Below are positions 28,942 through 38,418 of a stretch of 64,000 nucleotides of DNA, piece after piece (position 1 is the stretch's first letter; each line of letters opens with the position of its first letter). Under the pieces are notes generated by a model that saw only the letters and a program-made list of their open reading frames with translations, searched no databases and was not told where the DNA came from. The position numbers were made by a program, and so were the translations under genes. The stretch lies in NCBI RefSeq assembly GCF_008579165.1, contig NZ_BKCN01000003.1; one strand, written 5' to 3'. This DNA comes from Iodidimonas nitroreducens (GTDB lineage: Bacteria; Pseudomonadota; Alphaproteobacteria; Sphingomonadales; Rhodothalassiaceae).

Positions 28942-29119
28942 TAATGCAATAGGATATGATGCTGACACATGAAATTGATAACCATCAGGATCATCAGGAC
29001 AGGCTCATCAGGAACGGCACCGGCTGATCGGGTGACAAGGCCATGATAAAGGGCCAATCTTGATGAAAGATAAGAGAAGCGGGCCAAAAAAAGCCTGCAA
29101 TAATGGGAGGATATCGCGC

Positions 29120-30367
29120 GTGGAAACGATAAGGATCCGACTGTCGCTGATCACGACCTATATCGTGTTCGCCATCCTGCTCAATTCCGTGGGCACGGTG
29201 ATCATGCAATCGATCAACAGCTTCGGGGTCACGGAAAGTGCTGCGGGCATATTGGAGGGTTTCAAGGATCTTTCGATTGCTATTGTCTCTTTTGTCGTGG
29301 CGTCGTTCCTGCCGCGTTTTGGCTATCGCCGCTCGATGATTGCGGGGCTTTTGCTGGTCACGCTCGCCTGTTTGGCCATGCCGCTGGCCAATAGCTTTTT
29401 TGCGACCAAGATGATGTTCATGGCGGTGGGGGTGGCTTTTGCTCTCGTCAAGGTATCGGTTTATTCCTCGATCGGATTGATCACCAAAAACCCCCGCGAT
29501 CATGCCGGTTTCATGAATGTGCTTGAAGGCATGTTCATGGTAGGCGTTCTGGCGGGTTACTGGATTTTTGGCTATTTCATCGGCGATGGATCCTCAGGCG
29601 GGTCTGATTGGCTCGATGTTTATTGGGTTCTGGCGGTCTTGTGCTTGTTCAATATCGTGTTGTTGCTCAGCACCAAAATGGATGAAAGTGGCAGCCATGG
29701 GGACAAAAGCTCGATGGTTCAGGATTTTCGCAAGATGATGGCATTGCTGGCCTTGCCGATGGTGCTGGTTTTTGTCATTTCGGCTTTTCTTTATGTGCTG
29801 ATCGAGCAGGGCATCGGCACATGGCTTCCCAATTTCAATAACAAGGTTTTAAATCTGCCTTCGGATATGAGCGTGCAGGCCACCAGCATTTTTGCCGCTT
29901 CATTGGCGATTGGGCGATTGAGCGCGGGGGCGGTTTTGAGCCGGGTGAGCTGGTATCCCGTGCTCAATGTGTGTGTGCTGGCGATGGCTGGTCTTGTTTT
30001 GCTGACTTTGCCCCTCACAAGGGGGCTGGAAGGACAGGTCGTGAGCGGCTGGGCCGAGGCCCCTCTGGCGGCTTTTTTGTTCCCGCTGATCGGGCTTTTC
30101 ATGGCACCGATTTATCCGGCCATCAATTCGGTTATTCTATCGGCCTTGCCTACGGCGCGGCATTCCTCGATGACCGGGCTGATCGTGATTTTCTCCGCCC
30201 TTGGGGGCACCACGGGTTCGCTTATCACCGGGCGGGTGTTCGAGGCTTTTGATGGCCAAACCGCCTTTTATCTGTCGTTGGTGCCCATGCTGGCGATCCT
30301 CATGTGCCTTTATCTGTTTCGCCAGACCACCGGACGCCACAAAGCGGGCGAAGCGCAGGCCGCCTGA
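29120..30367 (+). CDS. MFS sugar permease, probable maltose/maltodextrin importer
   Basis: An inner-membrane major facilitator of about 415 residues and 12 hydrophobic helices. Relatives with similar N-termini belong to the fucose-permease-like MFS group. Motifs: FLPRFGYRRSMIAGLLLV (the loop 2-3 motif), LTKNPRDHAGFMNVLEGMF and the late LPTARHSSMTGLIVIFSALGG. The GTG at 29120 is chosen because GGGAGG ends 9 bases before it and the family begins with a short charged leader; an upstream in-frame ATG at 29060 is less likely. The position opposite GH65 and next to LacI and GH13 genes suggests alpha-glucoside import. Confidence 0.82.
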   Translation: METIRIRLSLITTYIVFAILLNSVGTVIMQSINSFGVTESAAGILEGFKDLSIAIVSFVVASFLPRFGYRRSMIAGLLLVTLACLAMPLANSFFATKMMFMAVGVAFALVKVSVYSSIGLITKNPRDHAGFMNVLEGMFMVGVLAGYWIFGYFIGDGSSGGSDWLDVYWVLAVLCLFNIVLLLSTKMDESGSHGDKSSMVQDFRKMMALLALPMVLVFVISAFLYVLIEQGIGTWLPNFNNKVLNLPSDMSVQATSIFAASLAIGRLSAGAVLSRVSWYPVLNVCVLAMAGLVLLTLPLTRGLEGQVVSGWAEAPLAAFLFPLIGLFMAPIYPAINSVILSALPTARHSSMTGLIVIFSALGGTTGSLITGRVFEAFDGQTAFYLSLVPMLAILMCLYLFRQTTGRHKAGEAQAA

Positions 30368-30397
30368 TCATCTGTGGAAATGGGGGCAAGGCCGGGC

Positions 30398-30427
30398 TTT
30401 TGCAAAAATGAATTGCCGATTTGCAAA
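30398..30427. promoter_or_regulatory. Tandem TTTTGCAAAA operators before the second LacI gene
   Basis: TTTTGCAAAA (30398-30407) and TTTGCAAA (30420-30427) are each palindromic, with centres exactly 21 bp (two helical turns) apart, 62-91 bases before the LacI ATG. The pattern fits an autoregulatory site. Similar but less perfect elements lie upstream of the amylase gene. Confidence 0.55.
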
Positions 30428-30488
30428 AAGCCCGCGCCTTGCTAAGGTCATCCCTGATAATCATAAGGGCGGGTGGCACCTCAATTCC

Positions 30489-31541
30489 ATGGATAAAAAA
30501 CGAATGCATGAGCGGGGCGTTTTTGGTGATCGCCCGCTTTATCGGCTGGAAGATCTGGCAGAACTGGCGGGCGTTTCCATTTCCACGGTTTCGCGGGCCC
30601 TGAACAATTCCGATCTGGTGAGCGAGCGCACCAAAAGCCGGATCAGGCAGATTGCCCAAACCCATCATTATTCCGGCCGCCTGCGCGATAAGCTGGGGCC
30701 GGTGGCCCCCACATCCCGCACCATATCGGCGGTGATCCCACCCCCACAGGGGCGCGACCGGCGGATTTCCGATCCTTTCCTGCTCGATCTTTTAGGCGGG
30801 CTTGCAGATCAAACGATCGAGCGCGATTGCGATCTGCTGATTTCGCATGTGATGCCAAGCGATCTGGATGGCATGTTGTCTCTGCTCAGCACCGGGCGAT
30901 CAGATGGGCTGATTTTTCTGGGCCAAAGCACGGTGCATGATGATCTCAACAGTCTTGCGGATCGCGGGGTGCCCTTTGTGGTATGGGGGGCGCGCCTGCC
31001 CAATCAGAAATATTGCACGGTGGGCAGCGATAATTTCAAAGGCGGGCACCGGGCCACCAGCCATCTGATCCGGCTGGGGCGGCGGCGGATCGCCTTCATT
31101 GGCGATATCGAAGCCCCTGAATTGCGCCTGCGTTTTGATGGCTATAAGCAGGCCTTGGCGGATGCCGATCTTCCTTTCGATCCGGCTTTGGTGCGTTCGG
31201 CGCATTTTTATCTGGAATCGGCAATGGAATCCATCGAGGCGCTGATCGAAAGCGGGATCCGCTTTGATGGGGTGATCGCGGCCAGTGATCTGATCGCCAT
31301 CGGGGTGGTGCGGGGCCTGTTGAAAAGCGGGCTTCATGTGCCATCGGATATATCGGTGGTGGGTTATGATGATGTGCGCATGGCCGCCTATGCCAGCCCC
31401 ACCTTGACCACCATTTCTCAGGATGTGGATAAGGCGGGGCGGCTTTTGATCAGCAAATTATTACGCCTGCTCGATGGTCAGGCGGTGCGGTCGGAACAAT
31501 TGCCAACCGAATTGATTGTTCGCGAATCCTGCGGCGCCTGA
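30489..31541 (+). CDS. LacI-family transcriptional regulator (second, intact)
   Basis: A ~350-residue LacI repressor. The helix-turn-helix is YRLEDLAELAGVSISTVSRALNNSDLVSERT; the effector domain contains ISDPFLLDLLGGLADQTIERD, VGSDNFKGGHRATSHLIRLGRRRIAFIGD, VIAASDLIAIGVVRGL and VVGYDDVRMAAYASPTLTTISQD. It is related to the LacI gene at 24677 (shared ISDPF, VPFVVWGA, VGSDNF). The start is the ATG at 30489; the frame upstream runs into the MFS gene region. It is convergent with the alpha-glucosidase gene, 12 bases away. Confidence 0.9.
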   Translation: MDKKRMHERGVFGDRPLYRLEDLAELAGVSISTVSRALNNSDLVSERTKSRIRQIAQTHHYSGRLRDKLGPVAPTSRTISAVIPPPQGRDRRISDPFLLDLLGGLADQTIERDCDLLISHVMPSDLDGMLSLLSTGRSDGLIFLGQSTVHDDLNSLADRGVPFVVWGARLPNQKYCTVGSDNFKGGHRATSHLIRLGRRRIAFIGDIEAPELRLRFDGYKQALADADLPFDPALVRSAHFYLESAMESIEALIESGIRFDGVIAASDLIAIGVVRGLLKSGLHVPSDISVVGYDDVRMAAYASPTLTTISQDVDKAGRLLISKLLRLLDGQAVRSEQLPTELIVRESCGA

Positions 31542-31553
31542 TCGTTCAGCGCT

Positions 31554-33236
31554 TTATCTGCCCTCTCCGTGGCTCAGGATGCAGCCGCCAAAGGGGGGCA
31601 GATGCAGGCCGCCAGCCTTGATCGATCCATCCAGCCCCGTGATAGCAAGCTTTGACCATTGGCCGGTGCTTTGGGGATGCCAATCCAAAGGATCGGGGCC
31701 CAGATTGAAAGCGCACAGCAGGCGATCATCCCCATGGCGGCGTTCAAAAGCCACGATGGGTTCGGGGCTTTCAAAAAAATGGAGGGAGCCATGGCGCAGG
31801 GCCGGGTGGTTTTTGCGCAAGGCCAGAAAATCCTGCATCTGCCGATAGCATGATCCGGGGTCGGCCTGCTGGCCATCGGCAGCCAAAGCCAGATGATCAG
31901 GATCGATGGGCAGCCAGGGCTCGGTGGTTGAAAACCCGGCATGAGAGCTCTGGGCCTGCCATGGCATGGGGGTGCGGGCCCCATCGCGGCCCAGCGTATC
32001 GGGCCAATTGGCAATGGCTTCGGGATCGGCGAGCCGGGCATAGGGAATATCGGCCTGGCTTAGCCCCAATTCCTGACCCTGATAGATGAACACCGTGCCG
32101 CGCAGGCTGCATAATAGCGTGTTCAGGGTCTTGGCAAAACGCGGATCATGTTCGCCCCCGCGATCCCGGCCCCAGCGGGATGCCACCCTTGGGGCATCAT
32201 GATTGCTGAATGCCCAGCTTGGCCAGGCGCTGTTATCTGCCTGATCCCAGGCCGAAACCGCTTCATTTACAAGCTGTGCGCTTAGCCGATCATTTTCAAT
32301 GAAAACAAAGCTATAGGCCGTGTGTAAACGATCTGCACCCTCAACATAAGAAATCAATTCCTCAAGGGAGCTGTGATCGCCGATTTCGGCAACGGTAAAG
32401 CGATCCTCATAACTGTCGATAAGCGCCCGCAAACGCGCGATGAAAGCAAAATTTTCGGGCCGCGAGCGATTATAAAGATGCTCTTGAAAATCATAGGGCC
32501 GCAAGCCGCTGCGACCGCTGGGTGGATTATCGCGCAATTGGGCATCATGCATATAGAAATTGGCGGCATCCAGCCGAAAGCCATCAACGCCGCGATCGAG
32601 CCAGAAGCGCGCAATGTCCAAAATCGCATCCTGCACAGCTTGATTGCGCAGATTGAGATCGGGCTGTTCGCTTAAGAAATTATGCAGATAATATTGTTTC
32701 CGGCGGCCATCCCATGTCCAGGCCGCGCCTTTAAACAGGGATTGCCAATTATTGGGCGGGCCGCCATCTTTTTTCGGATCGGCCCACACATACCAATCGG
32801 CCTTGGGATTGCTGCGATCCCGGCGGCTTTCCAAAAACCATGGATGCTGATCCGAACTATGGGAATAGACCTGATCGATGATCAGCTTCAGCCCCAGGGC
32901 ATGGGCTTTCTGGAGCACGGCATCGAAATCATCGAGGGTACCGAAAATGGGATCGACATTGCAGAAATCGGCAACATCATAGCCATAATCCACCATTGGC
33001 GAGGTGAAAAAGGGCGAAATCCAGATCGCATCCACCCCCAAAGCGGCAATATAATCAAGATGATCCAATATGCCTTTCAGATCCCCGATGCCATCACCAT
33101 CGGCATCGGCAAAGCTGCGGGGATAGATCTGATAGATCACCGCGCCACGCCACCAGGGTTCTTCAGGATGCTTCCGTTCATCCGGCCTGTTCGGGGCAGG
33201 CTCATGGCGTGATCTGATGATGTCATTCTTTGTCAT
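31554..33236 (-). CDS. GH13 alpha-glucosidase
   Basis: Cytoplasmic oligo-alpha-glucosidase of about 560 residues that cleaves terminal glucose from maltooligosaccharides. It begins with EEPWWRGAVIYQIYPRSFADADGDGIGDLKGI, the classic GH13 opening. The nucleophile is Asp223 in DGFRLDAANFY, the acid/base Glu284 in TVAEIGD, and the third carboxylate is in AFSNHDAPRVASRW. RTPMPW is present, as in GH13 oligosaccharide hydrolases. No signal peptide. The ATG at 33236 overlaps the amylase stop by 14 bases, so the two are coupled. Confidence 0.92.
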   Translation of the reverse strand: MTKNDIIRSRHEPAPNRPDERKHPEEPWWRGAVIYQIYPRSFADADGDGIGDLKGILDHLDYIAALGVDAIWISPFFTSPMVDYGYDVADFCNVDPIFGTLDDFDAVLQKAHALGLKLIIDQVYSHSSDQHPWFLESRRDRSNPKADWYVWADPKKDGGPPNNWQSLFKGAAWTWDGRRKQYYLHNFLSEQPDLNLRNQAVQDAILDIARFWLDRGVDGFRLDAANFYMHDAQLRDNPPSGRSGLRPYDFQEHLYNRSRPENFAFIARLRALIDSYEDRFTVAEIGDHSSLEELISYVEGADRLHTAYSFVFIENDRLSAQLVNEAVSAWDQADNSAWPSWAFSNHDAPRVASRWGRDRGGEHDPRFAKTLNTLLCSLRGTVFIYQGQELGLSQADIPYARLADPEAIANWPDTLGRDGARTPMPWQAQSSHAGFSTTEPWLPIDPDHLALAADGQQADPGSCYRQMQDFLALRKNHPALRHGSLHFFESPEPIVAFERRHGDDRLLCAFNLGPDPLDWHPQSTGQWSKLAITGLDGSIKAGGLHLPPFGGCILSHGEGR

Positions 33237-35182
33237 AAAGGCCCCATACAGCAAAAGATAAAGGGGGAAGGTGAAGCTGCAGATCACCGCTGGCAGCATC
33301 GCGCACCGCTTGCCCATCCCCAAGCAAAAGGCCGGGCTCATCCGCAGTAATTCCTGATGCTTTCAGGGTGCTCAATCGTGCGTTTTGTGGAGTATCGGCG
33401 CTGTTGATGGCGACAAGAAGGGCCGCGCCGCTTTGCACATCGATCCGGGAAAACGCGTAAATCCCAGCAGTTTCTGCAGCAAAATGGCTGATCTGCTCCC
33501 CCCGGCGCAAAGCAGGATGGGCGCGGTAGAGGGCCGCGAATTCGCCAAGGCTGCGATAAAGGGGATGGCTGGGGTCAAAATTATCCTCAGCCGTGCTGGC
33601 GTCACTGCCGATCAGGCGATTGTCATTATAAACCGCAACTTTGCTTTTAAACATATCTTCGCGGGCATCCTGATCATGGCCATCGCCGGTGAAACCCTGT
33701 TCATCGCCAGAATAGATCACCGGCGCCCCGCGCGCGAAAAGCATCAGGCATGAGCCATGCGCAGCCGCTTGAGCAGCATCTCGTCATCGGCATCGGCGCC
33801 AAATTTTTTGAGGAGAAAATGCCCAAAGCGGCCCATATCATGATTGCCCAGAAAGGTGGGCAAAAGGCCGGCATCGCTCCAATCACTTTGATAAAGCCTG
33901 TCGGCGGCAAAAAAATCCGCCAGCATCTGCGTGGGGCCCCATCAATCAGCACCTTTTGGGCAATGGATTGAAAACCGAAATCCAGCACAGCGGGGAATTT
34001 TCCATCCCGCACAAATTGGCTCAGGGCTTTGGGATCGGGATCATAAACCTCGCCGAAAACATAGAAATGGGGATTGCCAAGGGTTGCGGCATAGGCACGG
34101 ATTTCGGGCACAAAACGCTGCCAGAACGCCATATTCACATGGCGCACCGTATCGATCCGAAAGCCATCGATACCAAATTCTTTGATCCAGAATTTATAAA
34201 TTTCGATCATCCCGTCTAAAGCCCTGGGATGTTCGGTGAACAAATCATCAAGCCCGGCAAAATCGCCATAAAGGGAATTTTCGCCCCTGAAAGTGGTTTC
34301 GCCGCGATTGTGATAATAGATGGGATCATTGAGCCATTGCGGCACCTTTATATCCGCTTCCGCCTCAGGCACAAAGGGGCGATAGGCCCAATCGGGGCGG
34401 GTGAGACGGGCGAAATTCCCGGGTGTCTGATGGCGGGGATCATCCCCCATGAAGCCCGGATTGATGGCCGGGCCATCCCGATCCCCCCGGGTGGTATAGG
34501 GATAATCGGCCAAAGAGCGATAGGGGCAAATATTTTCACCCTGGCATTCCTGATATTGGATCACATCGGCTGTGTGATTGGTGATGATATCGAAAATGAC
34601 CTTGATGCCCCGGGCATGGGCAAGGCGGATCAGATCTTTTAAATCCTGATTGCTGCCGAAATGGGGGTCGATGCGGGTGAAATCGGTGATCCAATAGCCA
34701 TGATAGGCCGCTGATTCCTGTCCCTTGGGGCCTTGGACCGGCTTGTTTTTGAAAATCGGGGCCATCCAGATGGCAGAGACCCCCAAATCCTCCAGATAAT
34801 CGAGCTTTTCGATTACGCCCCTCAGGTCACCACCATGATAAAAGGCTTTATGGGTGGGATCAAAGCCATGATCGAGTCTGCTGCCAGCCATTCCTCCGCG
34901 ATCATTGGCCGGATCACCATTATAAAAGCGATCAGGCAGCATGAAATAGATGACATCATCCTTGATCGGCCGATTTTTGACCGGCAACAGATGCGGCGCA
35001 TTTTTGTTTGTGATTTTGGGGTCTATCTCTTTGGAATTGCTGATCAGGCTTTGCCCATGGGCCTCGGCCCCCTGAAAAAAGGTGCCCAAGGCGATGAAAA
35101 ATGCAAAAATCACCACCATCATGACGGGTGGGCGCCATGCGAAGGCAGAGGCCATCATCCATTTATTTCTGCCATTTATCAT
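33223..35182 (-). CDS. Exported GH13 alpha-amylase, two frameshifts
   Basis: A signal-peptide-bearing alpha-amylase (about 653 residues when repaired) that would cut maltodextrins in the periplasm or outside the cell. Motifs: DDVIYFMLPDRFYNGDP, YHGGDLRGVIEKLDYLEDLGVSAIWMAP, GIDGFRIDTVRHVN (nucleophile), YVFGEVYD (acid/base) and FLGNHDMGRF (third carboxylate). One C is missing near 33936 (restoring GAPTQMLADFFAADRLY) and one near 33747 (restoring MAHALMLFARGAPVIYSGDEQG). The start at 35182 has GGGGA upstream; a GTG at 35200 is also possible. Confidence 0.88.
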
Positions 35183-35242
35183 GATCAAAATCCCCGTCAC
35201 CCTGCCTGTATCAGATTCGTTTATGGTATTTTATGCTAAAGA

Positions 35243-35283
35243 TTTTGCACAAAAATGCAATAATGACAAGAAAATTGCAAAAA
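35243..35283. promoter_or_regulatory. TTTTGCA-type motifs upstream of the amylase
   Basis: TTTTGCACAAAA (35243-35254) and TTGCAAAAA (35275-35283) lie 60-100 bases before the amylase start, in a 273-base gap before the sulfite dehydrogenase gene. They resemble the operators at 30398-30427 and may bind the second LacI protein. The match is imperfect. Confidence 0.35.
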
Positions 35284-35455
35284 CGGATGAGGGCAAAAAA
35301 CGGCCGTTTTGTTTTGATTAAAAAACAGGGGGGCTGCATGGCCGCAAGCCAAGCCTCGCACGCTGGTGAAGGCAAGGTGACTTTACCGCAATAGAAAAAC
35401 TAAGCATAATGAGCAGGTCATCTATTTTATCGGATTTAATCACCAAGAGGCAGGC

Positions 35456-36747
35456 ATGTCGGACCCCAAACCCACTCCTCTCACAGACTTTTATGCGGAT
35501 AATCCGCTGGAAGCCGAAGCCCATTTATTTGGGCGCAAGGCCCATGCGGATCGTCGCGGTTTTTTGCGCGGTGCGGGGCTTGCGGCTTTTGGAGCGGCCT
35601 TGGGCGCTGCGGTGCCCTTTCATCGCAATTTTCCCGCCGGGCTTATTCCCCATGCCTTGGCGCAGGGCAGTGTTGTTGCGGGGAAGGATGGGCTGATCAT
35701 TTTGAATGACCGGCCTTTCAATGCCGAAACCCCGGCGCATCTCCTTGATGATCCCATCACCCCCATCGCGCGGCATTTCATTCGTAATAATGGCCTTCCG
35801 CCCGAAGATATGTCGGCCAGGGATTGGCGTTTGCGCATCGATGGCCTTGTGGATCGGCCGATGACCTTATCCATTGATGATTTAAAGCGCGATTTTGAAA
35901 CGGTCACCGAACGATTGGTGATTGAATGTGGCGGCAATGGCCGGGCTTTTTTTGAACCCGGTGCCAGCGGCAATCAATGGACAGTGGGGGCCGTGGCCTG
36001 TGCGGAATGGACCGGCGTGCGGCTGGCCGATGTGCTCAAAGCCGCAGGGGTGAAGGATGATGTGATCTACACCGCCCATGAAGGGGCGGATAGCCATTTA
36101 TCGGGCGATCCATCCAAAATGCCCTTGTCGCGTGGGGTGCCTATCGAAAAGGCCATGGATCCGCATAATCTGATCGCCTTTGGCATGAATGGCGGCGATA
36201 TCCATCCATGAATGGGGCGCCTTTGCGGCTTGTGGTGCCGGGCTGGCCGGGAAGCTGCTCGCAAAAATGGCTCACCCGTATCTGGTTGCGCGATCAGGTG
36301 CATGATGGCGCCAAGATGACCGGTACCAGCTATCGCATGCCGCGCTTTCCCGTGGCCCCGGGAACCGAAGTGCCGGAAAGCGATTTCGAGATCATCGAAG
36401 CGATGCCGGTGAAATCCCTGATCACCCATCCGGTGGATGGCATGGCCCTTTCCAGGCCGGCGCTGGATGTGCGCGGCCATGCCTGGGTGGGCGAGGGGAA
36501 AGTGGCGCAGATGCACATAAGCCATGATTTTGGCGCCACATGGCAAGAGGCCGAATTGGATGAACCGGCCAATCCCTTTGCCTGGCAGCAATGGCGCGGG
36601 CATATCAGCTTCCCGGAACCGGGCTATTATGAAATCTGGGCGAAGGCGACAGATGATCGCGGCATCTCTCAGCCCTTTAGCATTGGCTGGAATCCCAAGG
36701 GTTATCTCAATAATTTCTATCATCGCATCGCGGTAACGGTGGCATGA
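35456..36747 (+). CDS. Sulfite dehydrogenase-like molybdoprotein (SorA/SoxC type), frameshifted near 36207
   Basis: Periplasmic molybdenum enzyme predicted to oxidise sulfite to sulfate. A twin-arginine signal (RRGFLRGAG, residues 33-41) directs folded export. The Moco domain has LVIECGGNGRAFF with the molybdenum-ligating Cys158. After NGGDIHP the frame stops; one missing C at ~36207 restores MNGAPLRLVVPGWPG and SQKWLTRIWL, followed by the dimerisation domain ending in NNFYHRIAVTV. About 430 residues in all. The stop overlaps the start of a cytochrome c gene, which should be its electron acceptor. Confidence 0.85.
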
Positions 36748-37091
36748 TGATGAAATTCGGCTGGTTTGGTCTGCTCGCTTTGCTGGTGGGGTCTGATGTT
36801 CATGCCCAACAGGCGGGTGAAGATTTCGATCCGGATATGCCACCTGAAATGGCCATGATGCAGGCGGGCGAGGGGCGCGAAACCACATTTTACATGTGTT
36901 CGGCCTGTCATTCGATGAAGCTGGTGACCCAGCAAAGGCTGAGCCGTGATCGCTGGGATTATCTGTTAAACTGGATGACAAAGGAACAGGCCATGCCCCC
37001 CCTCGATGATGAAATGAGGGGGGAAATCCTTGATTATCTCAGCACCAGCTATGGCCCCGACCAAAGCAGCCGCAAAACCCAAAGGCGCTGA
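36744..37091 (+). CDS. c-type cytochrome subunit (SorB-like)
   Basis: A 115-residue exported monohaem cytochrome: signal peptide to VHAQ, haem-binding CSACH at residues 52-56, and MTKEQAMPPLDDE with a likely axial Met. It starts inside the stop of the molybdoprotein gene (ATGA overlap), so the two probably form a sulfite dehydrogenase (molybdenum plus haem subunits) feeding the respiratory chain. The tail after YLSTSYGPDQ is short and basic. Confidence 0.85.
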   Translation: MMMKFGWFGLLALLVGSDVHAQQAGEDFDPDMPPEMAMMQAGEGRETTFYMCSACHSMKLVTQQRLSRDRWDYLLNWMTKEQAMPPLDDEMRGEILDYLSTSYGPDQSSRKTQRR

Positions 37092-37143
37092 AATCCTGCG
37101 GTCCGGAAAGGCTCGACCCGGAAAAGCCCCAACCCTTAAAGGA

Positions 37144-38313
37144 TTAGGCGGTTTCGCCAAAAAGCTCGCGGCCGATCAGCATCCGGCGGATTTCGGATGT
37201 GCCCGCGCCGATCTCATAAAGCTTCGCATCGCGCAGCAGCCTGCCGGCAGGATATTCATTGATATAGCCATTGCCGCCCAGCGCCTGAATGGCCTCAAGG
37301 GCCATTTGCGTGGCTTTTTCCGCTGCGTATAAAATGCAACCGGCGGCATCCTTGCGGGTGGTTTCGCCGCGATCACAGGATTGCGCCACCGCATAAACAT
37401 AGGATCGGCAGGCCCCATAGCTTGTGTACATATCGGCGATTTTCCCCTGCATCAGTTGAAATTCGCCGATGGGTCGGCCAAATTGCTGGCGTTCATGCAG
37501 ATAGGGCAAAACCACATCCAAACAGGCACGCATGATCCCCAAAGGCCCTGCGGCCAGCACCACCCGTTCATAATCAAGGCCCGACATCAAAACCCGCACG
37601 CCTTTGTTTTCTTCGCCAACCAGTTGATCAAGGCCGATTTTCGCCCCGTCGAAAACCAGTTCGCAGGTATTGGAGCCGCGCATCCCCAATTTATCGAGCT
37701 TTTGCGCCGTGGTGAAACCGGGGGTGTCTTTTTCCACCAGAAAAGCCGAAATGCCTTTTGATCCCGCCTCGGGCTCGGTTTTGGCATATACCAAAAGCAC
37801 ATCGGCATCCGGGCCATTGGTGATCCACATTTTATTGCCGGTGATGACATAGCCGTCATTGTGCTTCACGGCCCGGGTTTTCATCGAAACCACATCCGAT
37901 CCCGCCCCGGGTTCCGACATGGCCAGCGCACCCACAAACTCGCCGGAAATCAGCTTGGGCAGATAGGCGGCCTTTTGCGCTTCGTTGCCATTGATGACGA
38001 TCTGATTGATGCACAAATTGCTGTGGGCACCATAGCTCAGCCCGACTGATGCCGATGCCCGGCTGATTTCTTCCATCACGATACAATGGGCAAGATAACC
38101 CATATCCGCGCCGCCATAGGCTTCGGGGGCGGTGATCCCCAAAAGGCCGATCTCACCCATCGCGGGCCACAGATCCCGGGGGAAGGTGTTTGTGGCATCG
38201 ATTTCGGCGGCACGTGGGGCGATTTTATCCTCGGCAAAGCGCCGCGCCGTTTCGCGCAGCATATCAAGCTCTTCACCATGATCAAAACGCAGGGTTGGAA
38301 AGTCGAAAAACAT
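37144..38313 (-). CDS. Isovaleryl-CoA dehydrogenase
   Basis: FAD-dependent acyl-CoA dehydrogenase of 389 residues in leucine breakdown, converting isovaleryl-CoA to 3-methylcrotonyl-CoA. The family motifs are present: GLSYGAHSNLCINQI, ALAMSEPGAGSDVVSMKTRA, ITNGPDADVLLVYAKT, and the isovaleryl-type catalytic glutamate in SGLDYERVVLAAGP. The C-terminus EIGAGTSEIRRMLIGRELF is typical. It starts 105 bases downstream of the oxidoreductase stop and is convergent with the cytochrome gene. No other liu-pathway genes lie in the window. Confidence 0.9.
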   Translation of the reverse strand: MFFDFPTLRFDHGEELDMLRETARRFAEDKIAPRAAEIDATNTFPRDLWPAMGEIGLLGITAPEAYGGADMGYLAHCIVMEEISRASASVGLSYGAHSNLCINQIVINGNEAQKAAYLPKLISGEFVGALAMSEPGAGSDVVSMKTRAVKHNDGYVITGNKMWITNGPDADVLLVYAKTEPEAGSKGISAFLVEKDTPGFTTAQKLDKLGMRGSNTCELVFDGAKIGLDQLVGEENKGVRVLMSGLDYERVVLAAGPLGIMRACLDVVLPYLHERQQFGRPIGEFQLMQGKIADMYTSYGACRSYVYAVAQSCDRGETTRKDAAGCILYAAEKATQMALEAIQALGGNGYINEYPAGRLLRDAKLYEIGAGTSEIRRMLIGRELFGETA

Positions 38314-38418
38314 CTCTGTGGTCCCGATTTTATGGAGTTTTTACGGTCGGCCCATTCTTAGCGCGCTTTATGGGTCATGTCCAAGCCAAGGATGGTCCAA
38401 GCCTGGGATGGCTGCCCT

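Noticed and set aside
30398..30434. The GGGCTTTTGCAAAA ... TTTGCAAAAAGCCC inverted repeat read as a terminator of the MFS gene
   Set aside because: There is no T run after the stem, each half is itself a palindrome, and the 21-bp spacing better fits a pair of operators. A terminator role is not excluded.
33744..33926. A separate 60-residue protein inside the amylase region
   Set aside because: Its sequence (FLGNHDMGRF) is the third catalytic block of the amylase, displaced by the two frameshifts.
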